From Sphingobacterium thalpophilum (GTDB lineage Bacteria; Bacteroidota; Bacteroidia; B-17B0; Aurantibacillaceae): a DNA stretch of 41,035 nt. The notes below the pieces were generated by a model that saw only the letters and a program-made list of their open reading frames with translations, was not told the DNA's origin and ran no database searches. Both the position numbers and the translations under genes were made by a program. Positions 1 to 7,625 of the stretch are shown here, piece by piece (position 1 is the stretch's first letter; each line of letters begins with the position of its first letter). The stretch covers positions 1 through 41,035 of the forward strand of contig CALPON020000008.1 of NCBI GenBank assembly GCA_943325195.2. Direction: 5' to 3'.

Positions 1-84
1 ATTTTGATTCAAGGAGATAATCGGGAAAAGATCATTGCGCTCTTGCTGAAAGAGGGGTATAAAGCGAAAAAAGCAGGCGGATAA
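1..84 (+). CDS. C-terminal end of a SUI1/eIF1-family translation factor (YciH-like), partial
   Basis: The first 27 codons of the window are open in frame 1 and end in TAA. The peptide contains IQGDNREKIIALL and finishes KAKKAGG, which matches the C-terminus of bacterial SUI1/YciH proteins (QGD...LL...G.K.K.AGG). This family shares the eIF1 fold and is thought to act on translation initiation. Its beginning lies outside the window. A strong hairpin follows 22 bases after the stop. The call rests on one short conserved tail, so the family is likely but the exact orthologue is not certain. Confidence 0.7.
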   Translation: MLIQGDNREKIIALLLKEGYKAKKAGG

Positions 85-106
85 AACTAGTTCTGTCAAG
101 ACACAA

Positions 107-136
107 AAAAAGCCGGTCCTTTCAAACCGGCTTTTT
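107..136. terminator. Bidirectional rho-independent terminator between convergent genes
   Basis: An 11-bp perfect stem (AAAAAGCCGGT paired with ACCGGCTTTTT) encloses an 8-base loop. The A-run on one side and T-run on the other give a U-tract in both directions, so it can end both the SUI1-like gene (+) and the peroxiredoxin gene (-). It is the only convergent junction in the window with an obvious terminator. Confidence 0.85.
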
Positions 137-155
137 AATTTTAACAAGGGAAGGC

Positions 156-788
156 TTAGTGTTTGCTCAGGTATTCTGCAACACCCGCATGGGTATCTTT
201 CAGACCTTCGGCCCCTTTGGTCCAGTTGGCAGGACATACTTCGCCATTTTCTTCGAAGAACTGGAGTGCATCTACCATTCGAAGGGTTTCGTCAACATTT
301 CTTCCCAAAGGCAAGTCGTTAATGAGTTGGTGACGCACTAGACCTTTCTTATCGATTAAGTAGAGCCCGCGATAAGCGATCATCGGCCCGGTAGCCACCA
401 AATTGTTGTCGACATCCACATCATAATCGCCGAACAGGGTGCCATACGCCAGAGAAATGGTTTTGGTCGTGTCTGCCACAATCGGATAGGTTACCCCTTT
501 AATTCCGCCGGCTTTTTTCTCCATTTGTAACCATCCCCAGTGGCTTTCTTCCGTGTCTGTACTGCAAGCAACAACCGCACAGTTACGTGCTTCAAATTCC
601 TTTAACTTTTCTTGGAAAGCGTGGAGTTCGGTTGGACAAACAAACGTAAAATCCTTCGGGTAGAAGAAAAACACAACATATTTTTGACCGATGTATTGAT
701 CGAGGGAGAAATTCTCAATGATTTCGTGCCCATTTGCAACTGCTCCTGCACTAAAGTGCGGTGCTTTTTTTCCTACAAGACTTGACAT
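156..788 (-). CDS. Typical 2-Cys peroxiredoxin (AhpC/Prx1 family)
   Basis: This 210-residue cytoplasmic thiol peroxidase reduces H2O2 and organic peroxides. The peroxidatic cysteine is C51 in DFTFVCPTE and the resolving cysteine is about C185 in GEVCPANW, as in the Prx1/AhpC class where the disulfide forms between subunits. A GGIKG segment near residue 94 corresponds to the GGLG loop, and the C-terminus ends in EYLSKH, close to the YF-tail form linked in this class to sensitivity to over-oxidation (here YL). The length is normal for the family. It is divergent from a second, different peroxiredoxin across a 121-bp gap, so the two may answer to the same oxidative signal, although I see no clear operator. 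The reducing partner is not encoded here. Confidence 0.95.
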   Translation of the reverse strand: MSSLVGKKAPHFSAGAVANGHEIIENFSLDQYIGQKYVVFFFYPKDFTFVCPTELHAFQEKLKEFEARNCAVVACSTDTEESHWGWLQMEKKAGGIKGVTYPIVADTTKTISLAYGTLFGDYDVDVDNNLVATGPMIAYRGLYLIDKKGLVRHQLINDLPLGRNVDETLRMVDALQFFEENGEVCPANWTKGAEGLKDTHAGVAEYLSKH

Positions 789-844
789 ATTTTTCTGATT
801 TAATTTTCGTTATTAACTGTGTAAAAGTAGATAATTGTTCTTAA

Positions 845-874
845 TTGTACTCTACCGTCTAAACCGTATCTTTC
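845..874 (+). promoter_or_regulatory. Candidate Bacteroidota promoter for the second peroxiredoxin operon
   Basis: TTG at 845-847, a 19-base spacer, then TATCTTTC at 867-874, one base off the Bacteroidota -7 consensus TAnnTTTG. The start codon at 910 would follow a leader of about 30 bases. The AT-rich leader just before the ATG vaguely resembles a PerR box but is not a convincing match. Confidence 0.5.
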
Positions 875-909
875 GGTAAAATAATCACCTTAACAAAAAT
901 TATTATATT

Positions 910-1374
910 ATGAAACTTGAGTCAAACGCCCCTGATTTTACTTTATTTAATACCGATAAAAAAGAAGTTAGTCTTTCGGGACAGCGTGACGCCAATGTTC
1001 TTCTGCTTTTTTTTCCATTGGCCTTTACCAGCGTCTGTACGGTAGAATTATGCAGCATTCGTGATAATTATGCCATGTATAACCAGCTGAATGCAAGAGT
1101 CTTTGGTATTTCCGTGGATTCCTTGTTTGCTTTGGGGAAGTTCAAAGAAGAGCAGAACTTAAACTTTGATCTTCTGAGCGATTTTAATAAAACGGCTTCT
1201 GCGGCTTATGATTGTCTGTACCCCGCATTTGGCTTCGGCATGCAAGGTGTGAGCAAAAGGGCAGCCTTCATTATTGATAAGAACGGTGTTTTAAAATATT
1301 CGGAAGTCCTTGAAAATGCAGGCTTACTTCCGGATTTCGATGCCATAAATAAGACACTTGAAAGTCTGAAGTAA
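910..1374 (+). CDS. Peroxiredoxin, AhpE/PrxQ-like (redoxin domain)
   Basis: A 154-residue AhpC/TSA-fold protein. The active site reads [15 protein letters not shown]43 is the expected peroxidatic cysteine, and a second cysteine five residues later (C48) has the spacing used by PrxQ/BCP enzymes to form an intramolecular disulfide. The FPLAF.SVCT context is closer to AhpE-type proteins, so sub-class assignment is open. The N-terminus (APDFTL) is the normal family start and there is no signal peptide, so it should act in the cytoplasm. The stop codon is five bases before the rnhB start, which suggests one transcript with rnhB and the following large gene. Confidence 0.9.
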   Translation: MKLESNAPDFTLFNTDKKEVSLSGQRDANVLLLFFPLAFTSVCTVELCSIRDNYAMYNQLNARVFGISVDSLFALGKFKEEQNLNFDLLSDFNKTASAAYDCLYPAFGFGMQGVSKRAAFIIDKNGVLKYSEVLENAGLLPDFDAINKTLESLK

Positions 1375-1379
1375 CAGCG

Positions 1380-1994
1380 GTGCTAAAGCGTTTCTTTCTC
1401 CATAAGAACGCCGTTGAGGCAGGTTGTGATGAGGCGGGCCGCGGTTGTCTGGCTGGTCCTGTCTACGCTGCATCTGTTGTTTTGCCTCCGGGATACCGCA
1501 ACAAATGGCTAAATGACAGTAAAAAATTATCGGAGAAGGACCGTTATGAGTTACGGCCTGAAATTGAAGAGAAAGCCATAAGTTCAGCTGTAGGAGTGGT
1601 GTCAGAAAAAGAAATTGATGCGATTAATATTTTAAATGCGTCCTTTCTTGCTATGCATCGCGCCATTGGGCAGCTGAAAATAATGCCAGAATTATTGTTG
1701 ATTGATGGTAACCGTTTTAATCCCTACCCCAGCATCGATCACCGCTGCATTATTGGCGGGGATGCTAAATTTATGAGCATTGCGGCTGCAAGTATATTAG
1801 CAAAGACTTACCGCGACGATTTTATGAAAGAGGCGGCGACAAAATATCCACATTACGGCTGGCAGACCAATATGGGTTATGGGACAAAATCGCACCGCAA
1901 AGCGATACAACTTCATGGTCCCTGCGATCTCCACCGCATGAGTTTTAGACTGCTGGAAGATCAGCTTGAATTAGCCTTGGAGCCGGAAGAATAA
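1380..1994 (+). CDS. rnhB: Ribonuclease HII
   Basis: A 204-residue nuclease that cuts the RNA strand of RNA/DNA hybrids, including single ribonucleotides in DNA. The four metal-binding acids are visible: D17 and E18 in CDEAGRG, D109 in LLIDG and D128 in GGDAK, followed by the conserved [14 protein letters not shown] helix. The C-terminal segment HRMSFR is also typical. The start is GTG, five bases after the preceding stop. No downstream start would keep the usual 10-15 residues before CDEAGRG. It probably shares a transcript with the peroxiredoxin upstream. Confidence 0.95.
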   Translation: MLKRFFLHKNAVEAGCDEAGRGCLAGPVYAASVVLPPGYRNKWLNDSKKLSEKDRYELRPEIEEKAISSAVGVVSEKEIDAINILNASFLAMHRAIGQLKIMPELLLIDGNRFNPYPSIDHRCIIGGDAKFMSIAAASILAKTYRDDFMKEAATKYPHYGWQTNMGYGTKSHRKAIQLHGPCDLHRMSFRLLEDQLELALEPEE

Positions 1995-2027
1995 AGTGAT
2001 ACCTATCTGCAGTCAGCGTCAATCAAC

Positions 2028-4592
2028 ATGAGCAAAACAAAAGTTATCATTTTCTGGGTCTTTTCACTTCTTGCTCTTTCTGCTGGTATCGCTGGCTACT
2101 TTGAACTTCGAAATACTAAAAAGCCGCAGACCGATGCTATTCAGGCGCTACCCGACAGTTGTATTCTTTACCTCAGCACCGCCAATCTTCATGATCTTGA
2201 GAATAAAATTAACCAGCGGAATCTGATTACCGATCAGCTGCGGCTACTACCTCAAGCTGCAGAACTTTTTAAAGCACTTCATGTCACCGATAGTCTGCTC
2301 AGCGAGGAAAAAGAATTAAATGATCAGCTGCTGGACAGTCGCTTTCATCTCGCTATCTATCCGCGTTCTGAATGGTTGCTCTGCTTTACGATTCGTGAAT
2401 TAGGACATGAAACGGCTACCCGTAAAGCACTTTCCGAAAAATTAAAAGCAGTCAGTAAAGAGGCGTATCTGCAGTTTTCTTTTTTGAATCAGAATCTCTA
2501 TTGCAGTCTGCAGAAGGGGCTGATTCGCATCTCCCCGAGTCTACCATTACTAAAACGCAGCGAAAACCAAAAACGGGGCCTGAATTCGAATCCTGATTTT
2601 CAACAATTTCTTTCCACGCTGACGGAAAATAAATTATTAACGGTCTACTCCAATCAATCGCTGCTTACCGCACAAGATGGAAAGCCAGCTCTGGCACTAA
2701 ACCGCATTGTACACCAGGGGTTTTTCGCGGCAGCGGCAGAAGCAACGCCTTCCGAATTACGCATTAATGGCTTTCAATCCGTTGATAGCACAGAAGCCTT
2801 ATACCTGCTTCTGCAGCAGGAGAAAGGCCAAAGAGAAGATGTATTTTCAAACCTTCCCCTAAATACAGCCTGGTTTGAAGCGTTCGGCTGCCATGAATTT
2901 AGAAATATACCATGGGAAGAAAGCCAGACGGGTAAAGACTGGTGGCGCATCGTCAATGAGCAGGCTTTGTTCAATGTCCACAAACAATTTTATGAAAGTT
3001 GCAGTGATCTTCTGGTTCGCTTTGAAACCCAGACAAAGCAACTGATTACCTGCGTGCTGCTGCAAGATACAGTGCAGGCTCAGGAGGCCTTGCAGCTGAT
3101 GTCGGACAGTTTATTGAATAAGGAATCACTCCCCTTCTTCCGCTTGTCCTCTGCAGAAGGGCTCCCGCTCTTTAATCCCTTTGTGCAGGATCACTTTCGC
3201 TTTGCCATGCGATTCGGTGCCGCGCTCTATCTCAGTGATGATGCCGCGACACTATCTGGCCTTGGCAGTAACTTACTTAGTAATTACCGCTTGAATGCCA
3301 ATGAAGATTTACTCGCATACAGTCAGCAAAACCTGCCAGAGTCCTTTCATTACTTGGTTTATACATCACCGCTGCAAGCGGTCACCATACCTGGCGCATT
3401 CCTCCATGCAACCGGTACCAAAGGCGCTTACGACAATTTCAGGCATTTATCTTTCTCCCTTGTTGGTGAAAAAAATTATTTTAAACTGCGTTTTCACCTC
3501 ATGCTACAAATGGGAGATTCGGAACAAAAGGTGCTGTGGACCACAAGACTGGACACGACCTGCAGCAGTAAGCCCTTTTCATTCGTTAATCATAACACCA
3601 ACGAAAATGAAATCCTAATTCAGGACGATGCCAATACCTTGTATCTGATGAATGCAAAAGGACAAATCCTCTGGCGTAAAAAAATGGAGGAGAAAATTAT
3701 TTCTGATATTCAGCGCGTTGATATTTATAAAAACGGAAAATTTCAATTACTTTTTAATACCCGCACAGGCCTTCAGCTCCTGGACCGCAATGGCAAGGAA
3801 TTACCCAACTTTCCACTTCGTCTACCTGGCGCCACCGCTGGCTTAAGTTTGTTTGATTATGACAATACGCGCGATTACCGTGTCATGATACCCTGCGCAG
3901 ATAAAACCATTTACAACTTTACATTAGAAGGTAAAAAGCTGGAAGGTTTTGCGCCTGTAAAAACAGAAGATCTCGTGGATTTACCGGTGCAATATGTGGC
4001 CGTGGGTCCAAGTCAGTACCTAGTTGCCGTCGATCGCTCTGGTCACATTTACACCTTCAGCCGAAAAGGACTACCGCGGATTGGTCTAAAAAACAAAACC
4101 ACGGCTGGCTGCAAAAGCTTTTATACGGATGCGGGCAGTAATACGCTCAATACACATCTTGTTTTTCTGGATGAGCAATCTGGTATGCTCAACAAAATCA
4201 GTTTCGCGGATGTGCAACATCTTTCTCATCTGGACATGGAAACTGCGGACGCCTCTTTGCAGTTCACACAAATAGACGAAAACCGCAGTGTGGACCTGCT
4301 AATTGCTTCCGGACAGCAAGTGGCAGCGTATGATTTTTCAGGCTCACTGATCTTTGAGAAGAATATAGAAGACCCCGTCACTAGTGCAGTCTATTTGGCG
4401 GATGAAAGCCATAACCTCGTTTTACTATACAGCAAGGAAAAAGGCTCCCTGAAAGTACTCGATCTGTTAAGACATACAGAAAAAACACAAAAGGCTTCGG
4501 CACCAGGTATGGCTATGGATTTGTTTAAAGACCGTCATTATTATCTGTTGTTGCCCAACAGCCGAGAATTAAGTTGTATTCCCTTGAAATAA
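2028..4592 (+). CDS. Large membrane-anchored protein, possible DUF3352-like N-half and beta-propeller C-half
   Basis: I do not recognise this 854-residue protein with certainty. Residues about 5-25 form one hydrophobic segment (VIIFWVFSLLALSAGIAGYF) that should anchor it in the inner membrane or act as a signal. The following ALPDSCILYLSTANLHDL resembles the opening of DUF3352 proteins, but this is a weak match by eye. From about residue 520 onward, blade-like units repeat (EILIQDDANTLYLMNAKGQI, LLFNTRTGLQLLDRNGKEL, LVAVDRSGHIYTFSRKG), as in PQQ/WD-type propellers. No catalytic motif is evident. It starts 33 bases after rnhB and ends seven bases from the convergent purM stop. It is probably an envelope protein with a binding or scaffolding role, which is inference only. 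Confidence 0.7.
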   Translation: MSKTKVIIFWVFSLLALSAGIAGYFELRNTKKPQTDAIQALPDSCILYLSTANLHDLENKINQRNLITDQLRLLPQAAELFKALHVTDSLLSEEKELNDQLLDSRFHLAIYPRSEWLLCFTIRELGHETATRKALSEKLKAVSKEAYLQFSFLNQNLYCSLQKGLIRISPSLPLLKRSENQKRGLNSNPDFQQFLSTLTENKLLTVYSNQSLLTAQDGKPALALNRIVHQGFFAAAAEATPSELRINGFQSVDSTEALYLLLQQEKGQREDVFSNLPLNTAWFEAFGCHEFRNIPWEESQTGKDWWRIVNEQALFNVHKQFYESCSDLLVRFETQTKQLITCVLLQDTVQAQEALQLMSDSLLNKESLPFFRLSSAEGLPLFNPFVQDHFRFAMRFGAALYLSDDAATLSGLGSNLLSNYRLNANEDLLAYSQQNLPESFHYLVYTSPLQAVTIPGAFLHATGTKGAYDNFRHLSFSLVGEKNYFKLRFHLMLQMGDSEQKVLWTTRLDTTCSSKPFSFVNHNTNENEILIQDDANTLYLMNAKGQILWRKKMEEKIISDIQRVDIYKNGKFQLLFNTRTGLQLLDRNGKELPNFPLRLPGATAGLSLFDYDNTRDYRVMIPCADKTIYNFTLEGKKLEGFAPVKTEDLVDLPVQYVAVGPSQYLVAVDRSGHIYTFSRKGLPRIGLKNKTTAGCKSFYTDAGSNTLNTHLVFLDEQSGMLNKISFADVQHLSHLDMETADASLQFTQIDENRSVDLLIASGQQVAAYDFSGSLIFEKNIEDPVTSAVYLADESHNLVLLYSKEKGSLKVLDLLRHTEKTQKASAPGMAMDLFKDRHYYLLLPNSRELSCIPLK

Positions 4593-4599
4593 AAACAAA

Positions 4600-5808
4600 C
4601 TAGCCTTTGTAATGAAAGGACCCGGCGGTGGACTGCACAGTCACGGATTTACCGCTTCCCTTTTCCACACGCCCAATGATCTGCGCATCAATATTAAAAC
4701 CTCTACTGATGGCTATAATATCTGCCGCCGCTGCAGGATCGACATAAAGCTCCATCCGGTGTCCCATATTAAATACTTTATGCATTTCATGGTAATCGGT
4801 ATGGCTCTGTTCCTGAATCATTTTAAAAAGTGGAGGAATGTCAAAGAGTTGGTCCTTCACCACATGAAGTTCGTCCCGTAGGAAGTGTAATACTTTTGTT
4901 TGCGCACCACCACTGCAATGCACCATTCCGAAAACCCCGGCTGCCGCTTCATTCAGTACTTTGCGAATAACGGGTGCGTAGGTCCGCGTTGGAGAAAGCA
5001 CGAGGCGGCCGGCATCTATTTTTTCGTTCTTTAACGTACCATCTGGTGAGGTGTAGCTCACTGCCACTTTATCGGTTAGCTGCATTCCGCCTGTATAGAC
5101 CACTTCCTGTGGAAGAGCGGGGTCAAAACTCTGCGGATAGCTTGTCGCCAATAATTTACTAAAGACATCGTGTCGTGCGGAAGTGAGGCCGTTACTGCCC
5201 ATGCCGCCATTATAGGCTGTTTCATAGCTTGCCTGCCCGGAACTGCTGAGGCCAACAATGACCTGACCTGCCGCAATTCGGTCGTTACTGATCACCTGAT
5301 CTCTGCGCATGCGGCAAACTACGGTGCTGTCCACAATAACGGTCCGCACCAAATCCCCCACATCAGCAGTTTCGCCGCCTGTGCTATGAATGCTGATGCC
5401 GTTATCTCTCAGACTTTGGAGAACCTCTTCCGTACCATTAATAATTGCAGAAATCACCTCACCTGGTACCAGATTTTTATTGCGACCGATGGTGCTAGAG
5501 AGGACAATGTTTTCAAGCGCACCGACACAAATAAGGTCGTCCAGATTCATAATCACCGCATCCTGAGCAATACCTTTCCAGACATCGAGGTCACCTGTTT
5601 CTTTCCAGTACATCCAGGCCAGAGCACTCTTGGTTCCTGCACCATCGGCATGCATGACCAGACAATGCTCCTCACTGCCACTGAGCAGGTCAGGCACAAT
5701 CTTGCAAAATGCTTTCGGAAAAAGTCCTTTATCTAGTTTTGCTATTGCCGCATGAACATCTTCCTTGCCTGCGGAGACACCTCTCATCTGGTATTTATTA
5801 TCGCTCAT
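4600..5808 (-). CDS. purM: Phosphoribosylformylglycinamidine cyclo-ligase (AIR synthetase), Bacteroidota long form
   Basis: This enzyme uses ATP to close FGAM to AIR, the fifth step of purine synthesis. The 402-residue protein opens YQMRGVSAGKEDVHAA and has the HADGAGTKSALAWMYW, MNLDDLICVGA and STGGETADVGDLVRT segments characteristic of the longer PurM of Bacteroidota (about 390 residues against about 345 in E. coli). The ORF track begins at a GTG three codons upstream, but that GTG overlaps the last base of a TATCTTTG promoter element, so I place the start at the ATG at 5808. The gene is divergent from mqnA and converges on the large anchored protein. Confidence 0.93.
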   Translation of the reverse strand: MSDNKYQMRGVSAGKEDVHAAIAKLDKGLFPKAFCKIVPDLLSGSEEHCLVMHADGAGTKSALAWMYWKETGDLDVWKGIAQDAVIMNLDDLICVGALENIVLSSTIGRNKNLVPGEVISAIINGTEEVLQSLRDNGISIHSTGGETADVGDLVRTVIVDSTVVCRMRRDQVISNDRIAAGQVIVGLSSSGQASYETAYNGGMGSNGLTSARHDVFSKLLATSYPQSFDPALPQEVVYTGGMQLTDKVAVSYTSPDGTLKNEKIDAGRLVLSPTRTYAPVIRKVLNEAAAGVFGMVHCSGGAQTKVLHFLRDELHVVKDQLFDIPPLFKMIQEQSHTDYHEMHKVFNMGHRMELYVDPAAAADIIAISRGFNIDAQIIGRVEKGSGKSVTVQSTAGSFHYKG

Positions 5809-5816
5809 CTCAGACA

Positions 5817-5824
5817 CAAAGATA
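5817..5824 (-). promoter_or_regulatory. -7 promoter element of purM
   Basis: TATCTTTG on the minus strand is an exact match to TAnnTTTG. It ends 8 bases before the chosen ATG, so transcription would begin almost at the start codon. This decides against the upstream GTG start. Confidence 0.6.
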
Positions 5825-5848
5825 ATTATTTGTTTTTGTTGCAGCTTC

Positions 5849-5880
5849 TTGGGACCTAGCGCAGGATATCCTTATTTTTG
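5849..5880 (+). promoter_or_regulatory. Candidate promoter of mqnA
   Basis: TTG at 5849-5851, a 21-base spacer, then TATTTTTG at 5873-5880, an exact -7 match. The GTG start at 5894 follows 13 bases later. It lies back to back with the purM promoter in a shared 85-bp divergent region. Confidence 0.55.
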
Positions 5881-5893
5881 CGCTGTTTTACGC

Positions 5894-6640
5894 GTGGTCA
5901 GAATCTCAATCGTCAACTATACCAATACACTTCCCTTTAAATGGGCACTGCGCCGGCATTCGCTGCTGTCGGAGATTAATTTGCAGGAGGACATCCCTAG
6001 CATCTGTGCACAGAAGCTGAAATACGGACAGGTAGACCTCGCTCTGGTACCCGTGGCCCTGTTGCCTGAACTCGAGCACTACTTTATTGAGACGGACTTC
6101 TGTATTGGCGCTGTCGGTGCGGTAGAAAGCGTCAAATTATACAGCAGGGTGCCTTTAGAGGACATTCGGCAAGTGGTGCTAGACTATCAGTCCCGATCCT
6201 CCATCGCGCTCACACGGGTTCTCTTTCGTTTTTTCTGGCAAAAAGAGGTGCGTTTTGTGGAAGCCCTGCCCGGCTTTGAAGATCAGATTGACGGGGATAG
6301 TGCGGCGGTTGTGATCGGGGACCGGACTTTTGCGCTCAATGGCGCTTATCCTTTCGAATACGATTTAGCAGAAGAGTGGCAGAAATTCACGGGACTTCCC
6401 TTTGTGTTCGCCGCCTGGGTGAGTACAAAAAAACTGAATCCTGAATTCATTGAACGCTTTAATGACGTTCTTAAATCGGGGGTCCTGCAGATTCCACTCG
6501 CTATTCGTGAAGATTTTATACCAGGTCTGCTGAGTCCCGAAAAAACACTGGATTACCTCAGTAATAAAATCAGTTATCAACTGGATTCAGAAAAAAGAAA
6601 GGGCTTGCAACTTTTTCTGGATTATATCAAGAAGCTTTAA
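5894..6640 (+). CDS. mqnA: Menaquinone biosynthesis protein MqnA (chorismate dehydratase)
   Basis: MqnA dehydrates chorismate to 3-enolpyruvylbenzoate, the first committed step of the futalosine route to menaquinone. The 248-residue product opens VRISIVNYTNTLPFKWAL, the usual SxxNxxPF start of the MqnA/MqnD periplasmic-binding-fold family. It continues with the family's YGQVDLALVPVALL segment and a VVIGDRTF segment. I chose the GTG at 5894 because the track start (5765) would read through the promoter and into purM. MqnD (same fold, different step) is the main alternative, and the N-terminal wording favours MqnA. No other mqn genes lie in the window. The 3' end overlaps the convergent kinase gene by 14 bases. 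Confidence 0.85.
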   Translation: MVRISIVNYTNTLPFKWALRRHSLLSEINLQEDIPSICAQKLKYGQVDLALVPVALLPELEHYFIETDFCIGAVGAVESVKLYSRVPLEDIRQVVLDYQSRSSIALTRVLFRFFWQKEVRFVEALPGFEDQIDGDSAAVVIGDRTFALNGAYPFEYDLAEEWQKFTGLPFVFAAWVSTKKLNPEFIERFNDVLKSGVLQIPLAIREDFIPGLLSPEKTLDYLSNKISYQLDSEKRKGLQLFLDYIKKL

Positions 6641-7517
6641 ACGCCTCACCTAAGCGGACCTTCAGACTGGCAGGCTGCATTTCAAATACCAATTTAGCAT
6701 CTTCCAAAACAGGCTCGCCGTCAAAATGCACACTCTCTTCTGCTTCCCGTTCAATGCGGAGCGCATCGCAGACCAAGGTCTCAATGCAGCAAGAGCGGTA
6801 GGCTTTGCGGCGGATAATATGGCTGAGCAGTCCCGGTAATTTAAAAACATTAAAAGGATGAAGAATAACGACATGGAATTTACCATCGCAGAGACTGGCC
6901 TGCGGTGCGATGTAAAAGTCGTTACCATACTGCCCAGCGTTAGCGACTGTAATCAGGAAAGCTTTGCGGCGCAGCGTCATCCCATTCAAATGCAGAACAT
7001 ACGTACGGGCCTTATAACGTAGAATTTCACGGGCAATAATCTGCACATAACTGCGGAATCCCCGCCGGAGAGAAGAGGCAAATAAATGACCAATATGCGC
7101 ATCAAATCCCGTTCCTGCCGTGCAAAAAAAAGCATGTCCGTTGACGGTGCCAGAATCAATAAGAGCAGACCGGCCGCTAATAATTTGTTGAAGGCACTGC
7201 TTGACGTTCATGGATAAAGCGAGAGAACGCGCCAGTCCATTGCCAGAGCCAAGCGGAATAATGCCTAGGCAAATGCCGGTACCTATCAATTCCTGCGCTA
7301 CTCGGTTAACCGTTCCATCGCCACCTGCAGCCACCACATCAGAAAAATCGCGACTTTTAATGCGACTGCTGATCTCAGAAAAATCATCTTTATTTTTCCA
7401 GATTAGGACTTCATACTTTAGATCAGAAGGCAATTCCGCATGAATCAAATCAATGATGACCTCAGACTTTTTTTTTCCCGCATTGGGATTCACAATAAAT
7501 AGAATTCGGCGCTGCAT
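6627..7517 (-). CDS. Diacylglycerol/lipid kinase family protein (YegS-like)
   Basis: A 296-residue member of the DAGK catalytic-domain family, which transfers phosphate from ATP to lipid hydroxyl groups at the inner face of the membrane. The nucleotide-binding GGDGTVN is at residues 65-71, preceded by IVNPNAGKK and followed by IPLGSGNGLARSL, all hallmark motifs. The C-half carries FHVVILHP and VHFDGEPV, as in YegS-type proteins. The start is the ATG at 7517 and not the track start at 7562, because a near-perfect promoter occupies 7528-7557. The lipid substrate cannot be inferred. It converges on and overlaps mqnA. Confidence 0.9.
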   Translation of the reverse strand: MQRRILFIVNPNAGKKKSEVIIDLIHAELPSDLKYEVLIWKNKDDFSEISSRIKSRDFSDVVAAGGDGTVNRVAQELIGTGICLGIIPLGSGNGLARSLALSMNVKQCLQQIISGRSALIDSGTVNGHAFFCTAGTGFDAHIGHLFASSLRRGFRSYVQIIAREILRYKARTYVLHLNGMTLRRKAFLITVANAGQYGNDFYIAPQASLCDGKFHVVILHPFNVFKLPGLLSHIIRRKAYRSCCIETLVCDALRIEREAEESVHFDGEPVLEDAKLVFEMQPASLKVRLGEAFKAS

Positions 7518-7527
7518 GTGGTGTTCA

Positions 7528-7557
7528 CAAAAGTAGAAAAATACACCTGCCCGGCAA
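7528..7557 (-). promoter_or_regulatory. Near-perfect Bacteroidota promoter of the lipid kinase gene
   Basis: On the minus strand: TTG (7557-7555), exactly 19 bases, then TACTTTTG (7535-7528), matching TTG-N19-TAnnTTTG. The ATG at 7517 follows 10 bases later. This is one of the two best promoter matches in the window. Confidence 0.75.
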
Positions 7558-7600
7558 GCCAAGCAGCACGAAACAGCTTAAAAAACCAGCAAAATAATCG

Positions 7601-7608
7601 TAGCTTTG
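7601..7608 (+). promoter_or_regulatory. -7 promoter element of the ALDH7 gene
   Basis: TAGCTTTG matches TAnnTTTG exactly and lies 17 bases before the ATG at 7626. A clear -33 TTG is missing (TTA at the right distance). Confidence 0.5.
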
Positions 7609-7625
7609 TTCTTTAACAAGTTCAC

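Noticed and set aside
890-912. PerR/Fur-type operator before the second peroxiredoxin
   Set aside because: The AT-rich bases resemble the box only by composition, and the inverted symmetry of TTATAATnATTATAA is not met.
5170-5736. 188-codon plus-strand ORF
   Set aside because: It is fully antisense to the well-conserved purM and has no family resemblance.
5765-5893. N-terminal extension of mqnA in the ORF track
   Set aside because: It covers the purM start and both divergent promoters, and family members begin at the VRISIVNY segment.
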